Below are positions 1 through 5,631 of a stretch of 6,277 nt of DNA, piece after piece. How positions within the stretch are numbered: the first letter of the stretch is position 1; every line of letters starts with the position of its first letter. The stretch comes from an uncultured Clostridia bacterium (GTDB lineage: Bacteria; Bacillota_A; Clostridia; TANB77; CAG-508), in NCBI GenBank assembly GCA_947594095.1, contig CANQEA010000077.1, positions 1 to 6,277 of the forward strand, given 5' to 3'. A program made the translations under genes and the position numbers. Below the pieces are notes generated by a model that made no database searches, was not told where the DNA came from, and saw nothing but the letters and a program-made list of their open reading frames with translations.

Positions 1-92
1 TAAAAATTTCTTTTAAAAAGAATAATAAAAAAATAAAAAAACAATAATAATATTAAAATAGAGAATATTTATAATTAGGAAAGGAAGAAAGG

Positions 93-647
93 ATGGGAAA
101 AATTATGGATTTTTTTGATAAATTAGGACAAAAAGCCTCAGAAGCATATAAAGTTACAGCAGATAAAACAGGCAAACTTGCCAAAGAAACAAAGTTAAAA
201 TTTAAAATGAGTGATTTAAAAAATCAGGTAAGTGATATCTATGAAGAAATAGGAAAACTTATATATGAACAACATGTTAGAGAAGAAAATATAGATATAG
301 AAAAACAAATTGAAGAAAAATGTACAAAAATTGATGTTTTAAGTGATGAAATTGAATCTATTCTTAAAGAATGTATGGAACTTAAAAATAAAAGACAATG
401 TCCAAAATGTCAAACACAAATAGATAAAGAAGTAAAGTTCTGCCCAGAATGCGGAGAACCTCAAACAAATAAACCAGAGGAAGAAGTAGAACAATTAGAA
501 AGATTAGAAAATACAGAAGTAAAACCAGAAAAAGAAGATCAAAAACAAATAATTGAAGAAAATTTGAAGGAAAAAATTGAAAATTCAAAATCTGATGAAA
601 ATAAACAAAATGAAAAAATGAAACAGTTGACCAAGATGAAGATATAG
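93..647 (+). CDS. Zinc-ribbon, coiled-coil protein (frame breaks near its end)
   Basis: This is a 184-residue soluble protein with no signal peptide or membrane segment. Residues 5-35 are a Lys/Ala-rich amphipathic start (FFDKLGQKASEAYKVTADKT). Residues 38-100 look like a helical coiled coil. Residues 103-120 form a zinc ribbon with two CPxC knuckles, CPKC and CPEC (Cys 103, 106, 117, 120). A Glu/Lys-rich tail follows. The arrangement matches zinc-ribbon proteins of unknown role that I recall from Clostridia. The start at 93 has AAGGAAG at 81-87, five bases upstream. ATG 105 (MDFFDKLG) is a possible alternative, since family members often begin there. The last ten residues (KMKQLTKMKI) lose the acidic character of the tail, and the acidic sequence resumes in the -1 frame up to 775, so the true product is probably longer. 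No specific function can be assigned; the zinc binding is inferred from the four cysteines. Confidence 0.85.
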   Translation: MGKIMDFFDKLGQKASEAYKVTADKTGKLAKETKLKFKMSDLKNQVSDIYEEIGKLIYEQHVREENIDIEKQIEEKCTKIDVLSDEIESILKECMELKNKRQCPKCQTQIDKEVKFCPECGEPQTNKPEEEVEQLERLENTEVKPEKEDQKQIIEENLKEKIENSKSDENKQNEKMKQLTKMKI

Positions 648-775
648 AACAAAGTAAAGAAAACGAAGAAGAAGATAATGAAAAGCAAGAAGATGAAAAA
701 GAAAAAGACAATCTTCAAAAAACTGTAGAGATTGAATCAAATGTAAAAATGGAGGAAGATAAAGAAGAAGAATAA
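614..775 (+). pseudogene. Out-of-frame continuation of the zinc-ribbon protein's acidic tail
   Basis: In the frame one base back from the 93-647 gene, an open stretch of 53 codons runs from 614 to the TAA at 773-775. It reads as the same Glu/Lys/Asp/Gln-rich composition (for example ETVDQDEDIEQSKENEEED), with no start codon or ribosome site of its own at the front. The upstream limit is a TGA at 611-613, so the change of frame must fall between 614 and 647. The A-run at 613-618 is the obvious place: one more A would join the two frames smoothly. No standard X-XXY-YYZ slippery heptamer is in phase here, so an indel or sequence error is more likely than programmed frameshifting. The joined protein would be about 227 residues and would end just before the terminator at 781, which supports this end as the natural one. 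Confidence 0.65.
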
Positions 776-780
776 AATGT

Positions 781-811
781 AATGGGACACTTACTTAAGA
801 TGTGTCCCATT
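781..811. terminator. Bidirectional hairpin terminator between convergent genes
   Basis: AATGGGACAC (781-790) pairs perfectly with GTGTCCCATT (802-811) around an 11-base loop. An outer AATGT (776-780) and ACATT (816-820) could extend the structure. T-rich sequence follows on the plus strand (810-813), and on the minus strand the hairpin runs into ACATTTTATT. It sits between the stop at 775 and the minus-strand stop at 819-821, so it can serve both convergent genes. The four GC pairs are notable in such an AT-rich region. Confidence 0.8.
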
Positions 812-818
812 TTCGACA

Positions 819-1100
819 TTAGTAAGGATATCTTTCATATAGGTATCTTATTATTTTATCTGCATTTTCATTTGTTATATGAATAAAAACATTTTTATCT
901 AAACATATTAACATATTTAATAAGTAATCATCAGAATTATCAATGTATGCTCCAATTATTTCAGCGAGTTCTATTGGATTTTTATATTGTTTTTCCCAAT
1001 TTAAGTTATTTTCTAAATCAAAAGATGTATTATAAAATTTATTTAGAAATTTATTTATTTCTCCTTTTTGTTCACTATATAAATTAACAGTTGCAATCAT
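819..1100 (-). CDS. Small conserved-looking protein of unknown function (93 aa)
   Basis: This is a 93-residue soluble protein beginning MIATVNLYSEQKGEINKFL and ending NADKIIRYLYERYPY. It has no signal peptide, membrane segment, Cys pair or recognisable catalytic motif. The composition, with alternating beta-like stretches (MIATVNLY, VFIHIT) and helices (GEINKFLNKFY, ADKIIRYLYERY), suggests a compact alpha/beta fold. From memory it resembles a small uncharacterised protein found widely in Clostridia (pattern NLYS...GEI..FL.......NPIE...IIG.YIDN), but I cannot confirm a family number. The ATG at 1100 is well supported: AAAGGAGA lies ten bases upstream on the minus strand (1111-1118). The gene is monocistronic, transcribed divergently from the TTG-start gene at 1219, and ends on the shared hairpin at 781-811. 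No confident promoter was found in the AT-rich 1101-1218 gap. Confidence 0.85.
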   Translation of the reverse strand: MIATVNLYSEQKGEINKFLNKFYNTSFDLENNLNWEKQYKNPIELAEIIGAYIDNSDDYLLNMLICLDKNVFIHITNENADKIIRYLYERYPY

Positions 1101-1218
1101 TTTTTAAAAATCTCCTTTTTATTAGTATTAAATATATATTTATTTTTATACTAGAATAAACTGTCATAAAAATGTAAATAATACAAATAAAAAGTAAAAA
1201 AGTTATGGAGGAGATATT

Positions 1219-2160
1219 TTGAAAAAATTTAAAAAGATTGCATTTCTTGTTTTAATAGTTATAATTGTTATTTTATCACTTACTATTTATACAAGTGCAA
1301 ATAAAGACAATACTGTAGATCAAAAAAATAAAGTTTTTTCTGAAGTAAAATTTATAGAAGGAAAATTGGTTGATTTATTAAATTCAATGAATAATATTAA
1401 ATTTGATAGTTATGGAATTTCTGTATCTGATATTTCCAAAGATAGTAAGACTCAAGAAAAAAGTGGAGCTGAAAGCGGAAGTAGTAAACAAGATGCTTCA
1501 CAAGAAAGCAGTGGAGAAGGAAGTTCACAAGGTGGTGGACAAAGTGGCTCAGAAGGAGGACAATCATCAGGAAGCTCCACTTCTTCATCAGGCCAAGATG
1601 CAGAAAAATATGAGTTAAAGTCAAATGGAATATTAACAAATGAGCCAACTATTGATTGGGAAAAAGTAAAAACAGATGTAGAAAGTTTATATACGTATTC
1701 TACAACTATAACGTTAGATATGTACCAACTAAACTTAAATCAAGAAGATATATTAAATTTTAATAAAGAATATGATAATTTAACTATTGCATGTAAAGAT
1801 GAAAATAAAGAAAATAGTTTAACTACTTTAGCAAATATGTATGCATATATTCCAAAATTTGCGAGAGGAAGTTCTGATGACGAAATATATGTTAGTTCAT
1901 TAGAAGTAAAATCTGAAGTATTTAAAGCATATTCAATATTAGATAAAGATGATTGGGGAAAAATTGGAGAAAATATAAAATCTGCAATTAGCTTATATTC
2001 TAAAATTTTAACAACTGCAAATACTCAGCCTGATAAGCAATATACAGTTAATAAAGGATATGTAATGTTAAATGAATTACAAAATGCTGTAAATGTAAAA
2101 GACAAAGATGTATTTTTAATAAAATATAAAAACCTAATACAAGAGCTAAATAATTTATAA
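1219..2160 (+). CDS. Membrane-anchored extracytoplasmic protein with Ser/Gly/Gln linker
   Basis: This is a 313-residue protein. Residues 1-6 are basic (MKKFKK), and residues 7-24 are a strongly hydrophobic segment (AFLVLIVIIVILSLTIYT), acting as a signal anchor or uncleaved signal peptide; there is no lipobox Cys. Residues 28-70 form a short ordered region. Residues about 72-128 are a low-complexity Ser/Gly/Gln/Glu linker. Residues 140-313 are a mostly helical domain containing TDVESLYTYSTTITLDMYQLNL and a final LIQELNNL. The layout suggests the C-terminal domain is held outside the membrane on a flexible spacer. The start is TTG at 1219: GGAGGAGA (1207-1214) is ideally placed and no ATG lies near, so TTG is well supported. 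I recognise no named family; similar unnamed proteins occur in Clostridia. No terminator is evident before the rnpB promoter, so read-through into rnpB is possible. Confidence 0.88.
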   Translation: MKKFKKIAFLVLIVIIVILSLTIYTSANKDNTVDQKNKVFSEVKFIEGKLVDLLNSMNNIKFDSYGISVSDISKDSKTQEKSGAESGSSKQDASQESSGEGSSQGGGQSGSEGGQSSGSSTSSSGQDAEKYELKSNGILTNEPTIDWEKVKTDVESLYTYSTTITLDMYQLNLNQEDILNFNKEYDNLTIACKDENKENSLTTLANMYAYIPKFARGSSDDEIYVSSLEVKSEVFKAYSILDKDDWGKIGENIKSAISLYSKILTTANTQPDKQYTVNKGYVMLNELQNAVNVKDKDVFLIKYKNLIQELNNL

Positions 2161-2186
2161 AAATACTTTTAATTTGTGTAATTTTA

Positions 2187-2195
2187 TGTTAAAAT
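2187..2195 (+). promoter_or_regulatory. Extended -10 promoter for rnpB
   Basis: TGTTAAAAT fits an extended -10 (TG-N-TAAAAT), with the -10 hexamer at 2190-2195. It lies six to seven bases before the P1 helix of the RNase P RNA, which is where transcription should begin. No good -35 is seen; TTTTAA at 2167-2172 is at the right spacing but weak, as is common for extended -10 promoters. Confidence 0.55.
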
Positions 2196-2200
2196 AATAA

Positions 2201-2548
2201 AAGAGTAAATTGAGTAGTCGCTGGTAAAATTCCGAAAGGATTTACGAGAGGAAAGTCCGGGCTCCATAGAGCAATGATGCTAGATAACGTCTAGTGAGGG
2301 TAACCTTAAGGAAAGTGCAACAGAAAATAACCGCTACTTAAGTAGTAAGGGTGAAAAGGCGAGGTAAGAGCTCACCGCCATTATGGTGACATAATGGGTC
2401 AGTGTAAACCCCATCAGGAGCAACACCTAAATTGAAGATTAAGCCTGCTCGGCACCTTCTAAATTGCGTGGCTTGAGATATATAGCAATATATATCCTAG
2501 ATAAATGACTATTTTAAACGACAGAACCCGGCTTACAGATTTACTCTT
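2201..2548 (+). ncRNA. rnpB: RNase P RNA (type A), catalytic subunit
   Basis: This RNA is the catalytic part of RNase P, which removes the 5' leader from tRNA precursors. The boundaries come from a perfect 10-base P1 helix: AAGAGTAAAT (2201-2210) with ATTTACTCTT (2539-2548). Conserved blocks are present in order: GAGGAAAGTCCGGGCTCC from 2248 (P4 5' strand region), GGTGAAAAGGC and GGTAAGAGCTCACCG around 2350-2377 (P11/P12 core), a GGAGCAA element near 2417, and ACAGAACCCGGCTTA at 2521-2535 (P4 3' strand region). GTCCGGGCTCC, rather than the GTCCATGCTCGC of Bacillus, indicates the ancestral type A architecture usual in Clostridia. The length of 348 is within the normal range. No strong T-run terminator follows, so the mature 3' end may arise by processing, and read-through into the toxin-antitoxin pair is possible. 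Confidence 0.97.
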
Positions 2549-2570
2549 GTATGATTTAATAAATAGGCGA

Positions 2571-2584
2571 CAACAATATTGCTG
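2571..2584. promoter_or_regulatory. Near-palindrome ahead of the antitoxin gene (possible operator)
   Basis: The 14 bases CAACAATATTGCTG are a palindrome with one mismatched pair and an intact 8-base core, CAATATTG. It lies 21 bases before the antitoxin start. Antitoxins of this class commonly repress their own operon by binding palindromes, so it is a candidate operator. Short AT-rich palindromes are frequent by chance here, so support is weak. Confidence 0.22.
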
Positions 2585-2605
2585 AGAAAGAGGTGATATA
2601 ATATT

Positions 2606-2839
2606 ATGAAAATAAAAAAATTTTATAAAGGAGAAAAACGTATATTGAAAGGAAATGTTATTAATTATGACGAAGAGTTACTACAACTTGTTGGAAAAAA
2701 AGGAATTCACCAAATTCTAAAGGATATTGACAAAGCAAGAAGAGACAGAGCAAACGGATTTATGGGGTATCCTGCCGAACAAGTTATAGACGAAATGGAA
2801 GAAATCATAAAGGAGGCGATAGTTCTTAAAAATGCATAA
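2606..2839 (+). CDS. Type II antitoxin (partner of RelE/ParE-like toxin)
   Basis: This 77-residue protein is the first gene of an overlapping two-gene module. The N-terminal half (to about residue 40) is Lys-rich with a helical IHQILKDID. The C-terminal half, KARRDRANGFMGYPAEQVIDEMEEIIKEA, resembles the toxin-wrapping tail of RelB/YefM-like antitoxins, with a D..NG segment followed by an acidic amphipathic helix. The role is inferred: neutralise the toxin encoded immediately downstream and probably repress the operon. I do not see a clear ribbon-helix-helix or helix-turn-helix signature, so the exact antitoxin family is open. The ribosome site AGGTGAT (2591-2597) precedes ATG 2606 by eight bases. 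Its stop lies inside the toxin gene (8-base overlap), the usual arrangement for tight translational coupling. It begins 57 bases after rnpB with no terminator between, so the module may be partly transcribed from the rnpB promoter. Confidence 0.75.
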   Translation: MKIKKFYKGEKRILKGNVINYDEELLQLVGKKGIHQILKDIDKARRDRANGFMGYPAEQVIDEMEEIIKEAIVLKNA

Positions 2840-3131
2840 CAGAGTTCTTATAACTCATAAAGCAAGAATGATGCTTAAACAACATACAATATTTTTAAGT
2901 CAAGTTAGTATACCTGCTGCTAAAAAATTAACACAAATATTTCAAGAGTATATAGAATTGCTTAAGTCTTATTCTAAAATAGGAAAAGTAATAAATTTTA
3001 ATTCTACATTTAAACATGAATATAGAAAATTAGTAATTAGTAAAAGGTATATTATTATTTATTTTTTAAATAAAAATTGTATTTACATAGAATCTATTTT
3101 AGACTGTAGACAATACAAAAAATTAAATTAA
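2832..3131 (+). CDS. RelE/ParE-superfamily toxin
   Basis: This is a 99-residue basic protein. The features of the RelE/ParE fold appear in order: an opening beta strand (RVLITHKARMMLKQH), two helices with PAAKKLTQIFQEYIELLKSYSKIGK, then the C-terminal sheet YRKLVISKRYIIIYFLNKNCIYIESILDCRQ, where the yR.l....Ry.I.Y pattern and the final D.RQ are typical. Members either cleave mRNA at the ribosome (RelE) or poison gyrase (ParE); the sequence does not decide which. ATG 2832 overlaps the antitoxin end by eight bases. The strong AAGGAGG at 2810-2816 is 15 bases away, which is long, and no alternative start exists because an in-frame TAG lies at 2820-2822, so expression probably relies on coupling to antitoxin translation. 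The gene appears intact. Its last nine bases overlap the end of the convergent pseudouridine synthase. Confidence 0.85.
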   Translation: MHNRVLITHKARMMLKQHTIFLSQVSIPAAKKLTQIFQEYIELLKSYSKIGKVINFNSTFKHEYRKLVISKRYIIIYFLNKNCIYIESILDCRQYKKLN

Positions 3132-4000
3132 TTTCTTAATATCACTAGGTAAATTAGAACTAAATTTTAGTAACTTAAAAGTTACCGGATGTATCATTTT
3201 TATTTCATAGCAATGAAGTGCTTGTCTATTTATTAAATCAGTTTTATTTCCATACAAAGTATCTCCAAGTAATGGATGATTTAAATATGCCATATGTACA
3301 CGTATTTGATGAGTTCTACCAGTTTCAAGTGTGCATTTAACTAAACTTTTATTTTCTAACTCTTTTATTACTTCATAATGAGTAATTGATGGTTGACCTT
3401 TCTCAAAATCAACACATCTTTCAATAATACTACCTTCTTTTCTGCTGATTGGAAGAGAGATAGTTCCTTGCTTTTCATCAAAAGTTCCATGAACAATTGC
3501 TAAATAATTTTTAATAAATTTATGTTCTTGTATTTGTCTAGAAAATGCCTCTTGAATATATTCGCATTTAGCAAAAACAACTATTCCAGAAGTATTTTTA
3601 TCTAATCTATTTATTATTCTAATTTTTTTAGAAAGCCCAATTGTATCAAAATAATATTTGACTCCATTTGATAAAGAATTATCATAATGAAGTATAGAAG
3701 GATGAATAGCTATGCCTGATGGCTTGTTAATAACTAAAATCCATTCATCTTCATAGATAATTTCTAAATCCTTTTTTTTGCAACTATGTTAGAATTATCT
3801 TCTTTGTCATCAAATTTTACAACAATTTTATCTTCATTTTTAATATTATTTCTTGTATCACAGATATTATTATTTAAATATATTTGATGATTTTTAATTA
3901 TTTTTGTAAGCAAGCGATTTGATATACAAAAATGTTTTTTTAATACATCATTTATAGTTATATATTTATCATTATCTTTAACTATATAAGTTAATTCCAT
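3123..4000 (-). pseudogene. RluA-family pseudouridine synthase, split by a -1 frameshift
   Basis: The joined product, about 292 residues, would convert uridine to pseudouridine in rRNA or tRNA. It is about the usual length for RluA/RluD enzymes. The first part (4000 down to 3773, 76 residues) is an S4 RNA-binding domain: MELTYIVKDNDKYITINDVLKKHF, then a KIIKNHQIYLNN segment. Reading in this frame stops at 3764. In the frame one base back, the catalytic domain runs from 3773 to the TAA at 3123-3125: EDEWILVINKPSG, the catalytic motif RLDKNTSG (Asp codon at 3600-3602), then GRTHQIRVHMAYLNHPLLGDTLYG. The catalytic frame has no ATG, GTG or TTG before its final quarter, so it cannot be expressed alone. 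The join falls at eight A's (minus strand, 3779-3772). ATG 4000 is chosen over ATG 4042 because GGAG (4006-4009) and a promoter (4024-4053) lie just upstream. Indel, sequence error or slippage-dependent expression are all possible. The product's target site is not determinable here. Confidence 0.9.
3771..3780 (-). other. A8 run at the frame break; possible -1 slippery site
   Basis: On the minus strand the zero frame reads GCA AAA AAA AGG ATT TAG. Slipping back one base on A-AAA-AAA makes the next codon AAG and enters the catalytic frame exactly. This heptamer fits the X-XXY-YYZ rule for ribosomal -1 frameshifting, and a run of eight A's can also cause transcript slippage. I see no strong downstream stem or well-placed upstream Shine-Dalgarno element, so a lost A or a homopolymer read error remains the simpler explanation. 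Confidence 0.5.
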
Positions 4001-4023
4001 AAAATCTCCATCCTTTGAAAAAT

Positions 4024-4053
4024 AGTATATCATAAAATACACATAATTTGCAA
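4024..4053 (-). promoter_or_regulatory. Promoter of the pseudouridine synthase gene
   Basis: On the minus strand, TTGCAA (4053-4048) and TATACT (4029-4024) are separated by 18 bases, with TGA directly before the -10 giving an extended -10. The predicted start near 4017 leaves a leader of about 17 bases to ATG 4000, just enough for the ribosome site. It overlaps codons of the longer open frame starting at 4042, which argues against that start. Confidence 0.65.
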
Positions 4054-4102
4054 AAAATAATTGTTCAAAAAATTATAAAAGTCAAAAGTTCATTTTCTGT
4101 TA

Positions 4103-4132
4103 TTGCACAAACTTTAATAAATATGATATAAT
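4103..4132 (+). promoter_or_regulatory. Promoter of trmB and the downstream repeat gene
   Basis: TTGCAC (4103-4108) and a consensus TATAAT (4127-4132) are 18 bases apart, with TGA before the -10 making an extended -10. Transcription would begin near 4139. This leaves about 11 bases before ATG 4150 but about 26 before GTG 4165, favouring the GTG start. It mirrors the divergent promoter at 4024-4053. Confidence 0.75.
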
Positions 4133-4164
4133 GCAAAAGATGATTATAAATGGAGGAATATTTT

Positions 4165-4830
4165 GTGAGAATACGTTATAAAAAATGGGCTAGACCAGAA
4201 CTAGAAGCAAGTAGTTTTTACATAGATAATCCAGAAGATTTTAAAGGAAAATGGAAAGAATATTTTTTAAATGATAATCCTATACATTTAGAATTAGGGT
4301 GTGGAAAAGGAAATTTTATATCTAAACTTGCTATTGAAAATTTAGACATAAATTATATTGCAATTGATTTAATAGATGCAATGCTTGGTTTAGCTAAAAG
4401 AAATGTAGAAGAAATATATAAACAAAATGAACAAGAAGTAAATAACCTTGTTTTAACAAGATTTAATATAGAACGTATTTTGCTTATGTTAGATGAAAAA
4501 GATGAAATAGAAAGAATATATATAAACTTTTGTAATCCATGGCCTAGGGGTAAACATAGAAAAAAACGTCTAACACATACAAGACAATTGGAAAAATATA
4601 AGGTATTTTTAAAAGATGGGGGAGAAATATATTTTAAGACAGACGATGATGATTTATTTGAGTCAAGTATAGGATATTTTAAAGAATCTGGTTTTGAAAT
4701 TATAAAAATAACATATGATTTGCATAATGAACCTATTTTTGAAAGAAATATTGAAACTGAGCATGAAGAGATGTTTAGTAAACAAGGAATTAAGATTAAG
4801 GCTTTAATTGCCAAGAAAAATAAGGAATGA
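4165..4830 (+). CDS. trmB: tRNA (guanine-N7-)-methyltransferase TrmB
   Basis: TrmB transfers a methyl group from S-adenosylmethionine to N7 of G46 in the tRNA variable loop. From GTG 4165 the protein is 221 residues, the usual length. Visible motifs are the N-terminal RIRYKKWA (residues 2-9), the SAM-binding ELGCGKGNF (43-51), the acidic strand end YIAID (64-68), [20 protein letters not shown] (119-138), the FKTD motif (157-160) and the C-terminal IETEHEEMF (196-204). Many homologues have DPWP where this one has NPWP; I recall the NFCNPWP form from other Clostridia, so it is probably lineage-specific. GTG is preferred because GGAGG (4152-4156) lies eight bases upstream and the family begins M-R-x-R. 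ATG 4150 is in frame but overlaps that ribosome site and has none of its own. It is the first gene of a probable two-gene operon, with the repeat protein six bases downstream. Confidence 0.95.
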   Translation: MRIRYKKWARPELEASSFYIDNPEDFKGKWKEYFLNDNPIHLELGCGKGNFISKLAIENLDINYIAIDLIDAMLGLAKRNVEEIYKQNEQEVNNLVLTRFNIERILLMLDEKDEIERIYINFCNPWPRGKHRKKRLTHTRQLEKYKVFLKDGGEIYFKTDDDDLFESSIGYFKESGFEIIKITYDLHNEPIFERNIETEHEEMFSKQGIKIKALIAKKNKE

Positions 4831-4836
4831 TAATAT

Positions 4837-5331
4837 ATGGAAGTAGAAGATATAGTAAAAAATAAAGATAATAAAGAATACATTTTAAAAGCTGTAAAAG
4901 AAAGAGGTAAAAATTTAGAATATGCAAGTGAAAGTTTGCAAGATGATATAGATGTTGTAAAAGAAGCATTAATGCAAGATGGAGAAGCTTTAGAATTTGC
5001 AGGTAAAAAAATGAAAGCAAATAAAGAAATGATTTTACTTGCAATAAAAACTGCTCCATGGACAATTTGTTATGCATCAGATGAATTAAAAGCAAATAAA
5101 GAAGTAATGCTTGAATGTTGCAAAGATTATGGACAAGCATTATATTTTGCTAGCCAAGAATTAAGAGATGATAGAGATGTTGTAAAGGCAGCAGTAGAAA
5201 ACAAAGGTATTATTATTAAATATGCAAGTTCAAGATTAAAAAATGATAAAGAATTAGCAACAATTGCTGTAAATCAAAATAAACAATCTGTTCAATTTAT
5301 TTCGCCTGAACTAAAACAAGATTATTTATAA
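4837..5331 (+). CDS. DUF4116-type repeat protein
   Basis: This is a 164-residue, probably cytoplasmic protein with no signal or membrane segment. After a 12-residue start it is made of six tandem units of exactly 25 residues (13-37, 38-62, 63-87, 88-112, 113-137, 138-162). The pattern is roughly KEVVLxAVxxxGxALxYASxELKxD, as in the unit starting KEVMLECCKDYGQALYFAS. This matches the pattern I know as DUF4116, found in many copies in protist and bacterial proteins; its function is unknown. The units should form a helical solenoid, suggesting a binding or scaffold role, but that is inference. AAGGA (4822-4826), inside the end of trmB, sits ten bases before ATG 4837, so translation is probably coupled to trmB and shares its promoter. 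No strong terminator follows the TAA at 5329-5331. Confidence 0.88.
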   Translation: MEVEDIVKNKDNKEYILKAVKERGKNLEYASESLQDDIDVVKEALMQDGEALEFAGKKMKANKEMILLAIKTAPWTICYASDELKANKEVMLECCKDYGQALYFASQELRDDRDVVKAAVENKGIIIKYASSRLKNDKELATIAVNQNKQSVQFISPELKQDYL

Positions 5332-5368
5332 AAATTTTTAAAAGTTTAAATGAAATTTTCAAAAGCTA

Positions 5369-5397
5369 TTGACAAAGAAAAAGATTATGCTTAAAAT
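5369..5397 (+). promoter_or_regulatory. SigA-type promoter candidate upstream of first palindrome
   Basis: A consensus TTGACA (5369-5374) and TAAAAT (5392-5397) are separated by the ideal 17 bases. Transcription would start near 5404 and pass through the palindrome at 5452-5476. No clear gene follows for 440 bases, so it may make an untranslated RNA or a long leader for the pilin gene. Confidence 0.6.
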
Positions 5398-5451
5398 AAA
5401 GGTGAAGTAAAAATAAGAAAAATGAAAATGCGAGAAAATAAGAAATTAAAA

Positions 5452-5476
5452 ATCTTTAAGTATTTTACTTGAAGAT
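5452..5476. repeat. 25-base palindrome, copy 1
   Basis: ATCTTTAAGTA (5452-5462) and TACTTGAAGAT (5466-5476) form an 11-pair stem with one T-G wobble around a TTT loop. It matches the reverse complement of the copy at 5632-5656 at 24 of 25 positions, and the direct strand at 21 of 25, so the pair is best described as inverted repeats 155 bases apart. T's do not follow on the plus strand, so it is not a plus-strand terminator. Confidence 0.8.
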
Positions 5477-5576
5477 AGCAAAAAACACTTATAACTACTG
5501 ATTCCCAATAATTATAAGCATTTTATATATAAATATTAAAAAAATATTTTATTAAATATTTAGAAAGAAATTTTCT

Positions 5577-5605
5577 ATGAAAATACTGGTTTTTAATGTT
5601 ATAAT
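5577..5605 (+). promoter_or_regulatory. Extended -10 promoter candidate between the palindromes
   Basis: TGTTATAAT (5597-5605) is a perfect extended -10 with consensus TATAAT at 5600-5605. ATGAAA at 5577-5582, 17 bases upstream, matches the -35 consensus at four of six positions. It lies inside the segment bounded by the inverted palindromes and points toward the pilin-like gene. Confidence 0.5.
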
Positions 5606-5631
5606 CTTTATTATAATAAACATATAAAAAA

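Noticed and set aside
1..92. A-rich left edge with TATAAT-like strings as a promoter for the first gene
   Set aside because: The TATAAT at 70-75 would start transcription inside the ribosome site and no -35 is present at proper spacing. The sequence is too A-rich to assign a promoter.
382..711. Minus-strand open frame rich in Ser, Phe and Leu
   Set aside because: It is the antisense of the Glu/Lys-rich tail of the zinc-ribbon gene. Its composition is the expected mirror of GAA/AAA codons, with no ribosome site or family resemblance.
1397..1648. Open frames on both strands inside the Ser/Gly linker region
   Set aside because: They overlap the well-supported 1219-2160 gene, arise from low-complexity codons, and lack ribosome sites and domain features.
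2597..2602. TATAAT just before the antitoxin start
   Set aside because: It overlaps the end of the ribosome site and lies only three bases before ATG, so transcripts from it could not carry the ribosome site. No -35 accompanies it.
4247..4566. NPWP instead of DPWP in TrmB as a sign of an inactive enzyme
   Set aside because: All other TrmB motifs are intact and I recall the NFCNPWP form from other Clostridia, so it looks like a lineage variant rather than decay.
4353..5140. Two minus-strand open frames antisense to trmB and the repeat gene
   Set aside because: Both sense genes are clear from motifs and exact repeats. The antisense frames are Leu/Ser/Phe-rich shadows without start signals.
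5350..5394. 14-codon frame MKFSKAIDKEKDYA after the repeat gene
   Set aside because: It has no ribosome site and overlaps a good promoter; it is too short to support.
5422..5472. 16-codon leader peptide (MKMRENKKLKIFKYFT) overlapping the first palindrome
   Set aside because: It suggested an attenuator, but the only GGTGA-like site is 17 bases from the ATG and lies at or before the predicted transcript start. The hairpin lacks a T-run, so I do not call it a gene.
5488..5577. Several AT-only short stems (CTTATAA/TTATAAG and others)
   Set aside because: Short A-U stems are common by chance at this base composition; none has a terminator tail or riboswitch-like core.
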